A stretch of DNA of 5,958 nt. It comes from JAHRAH01 sp051009015 (GTDB lineage: Bacteria > Pseudomonadota > Gammaproteobacteria > Tethybacterales > Persebacteraceae). The translations under genes were made by a program, and so were the position numbers. Below are positions 5,684 through 5,958 of the stretch, piece by piece (the first letter of the stretch is position 1; each line of letters opens with the position of its first letter). The stretch is taken from positions 1 to 5,958 of the forward strand of contig JBPCWZ010000187.1 in NCBI GenBank assembly GCA_051009015.1, given 5' to 3'. The notes beneath the pieces are model-generated. The model was not told the DNA's origin, searched no databases, and was given only the letters and a program-made list of their open reading frames with translations.

Positions 5684-5958
5684 TTATAACGAACACGCCA
5701 AGCAGGATTCATCATCTTCGCCTTCTTCTGCGAGAATCTCCTGCCATGTGCGTTTGTCTTTGGGGCGGCGCATTTTTATCGCCTTTTCCTCTATCTCATC
5801 GGCGCGCTCGGCGATTTGCGCCAGCGTTGTGCCTTGCGACCATGTGAAGCGGCTGCCGTCTTCCGGCTGCAGTTTTTCATATTGTTGCGCCTGCCGGAAT
5901 AACTCCGGATGACGGCGCAAAAGCCCGACCCATTCGTCGCGCCGCTGAAAAAAACAAA
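5684..5958 (-). CDS. PAPS reductase-like (adenine nucleotide alpha-hydrolase superfamily) protein, C-terminal 90 residues only
   Basis: This is the 3' end of a gene whose start lies beyond the right edge; the frame is open to position 5958 and stops with TAA at 5684-5686. The visible part reads CFFQRRDEWVGLLRRHPELF at its beginning. From general knowledge, the pattern of a cysteine, FQ/R, W, then HPELF resembles the C-terminal region of PAPS-reductase/DndC-like proteins, where a cysteine-rich segment follows the nucleotide-binding domain. Later there is FTWSQG and a very acidic stretch, and the protein ends in CLACSL, a CxxC pair that could bind metal or an Fe-S cluster. The nucleotide-binding P-loop cannot be seen. 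The stop lies 18 bases before the HNH gene, so the two are probably cotranscribed. Such proteins act in sulfate assimilation, tRNA thiolation or DNA phosphorothioation; the HNH partner makes a nucleic-acid role more likely, but that is inference. The family call is moderate because only the tail is visible. Confidence 0.6.
   Translation of the reverse strand, partial: CFFQRRDEWVGLLRRHPELFRQAQQYEKLQPEDGSRFTWSQGTTLAQIAERADEIEEKAIKMRRPKDKRTWQEILAEEGEDDESCLACSL

Overview
The window is a stretch of bacterial chromosome, GC-rich by eye and most likely from a marine proteobacterium. Every convincing gene lies on the minus strand, so the window is read from high to low coordinates. The proteobacterial inference rests on three things: a glutathione-dependent formaldehyde pathway, a DddP-type DMSP lyase (a family known mainly from marine Alphaproteobacteria and some other marine lineages), and short inverted repeats like those dispersed in many proteobacterial genomes. 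The class cannot be fixed from this sequence.

Right end (4465-5958). The 3' end of a PAPS-reductase/adenine-nucleotide-alpha-hydrolase-like gene runs in from outside the window. It is followed 18 bases later by a 385-residue protein with an HNH nuclease domain. The pair ends at a clear intrinsic terminator. This looks like an accessory module of the kind found among DNA-modification and defence genes. That function is inferred from the two protein types and their spacing; no known system is recognised with certainty.

Intergenic region (4021-4507). It holds no credible gene. It carries four copies, one degenerate, of a palindromic repeat with a GAAA loop, a compact sequence that can fold as a three-way junction, and a candidate promoter whose predicted start coincides with the ATG of the next gene.

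Centre and left (344-4020). Four co-directional genes form a probable operon: dddP (DMSP lyase, M24 peptidase fold), a class III alcohol dehydrogenase (S-hydroxymethylglutathione dehydrogenase), a small exported two-cysteine protein of unknown function, and S-formylglutathione hydrolase. The dehydrogenase and hydrolase together oxidise the glutathione adduct of formaldehyde to formate. DddP releases DMS and acrylate from DMSP, and DMS or methanethiol breakdown yields formaldehyde. Sharing a transcript would therefore make metabolic sense as a DMSP/C1 unit, although no DMS- or acrylate-consuming gene is visible here.

Left end (17-332). A good sigma70-like promoter follows the operon and precedes a small single-pass membrane protein of unknown function.
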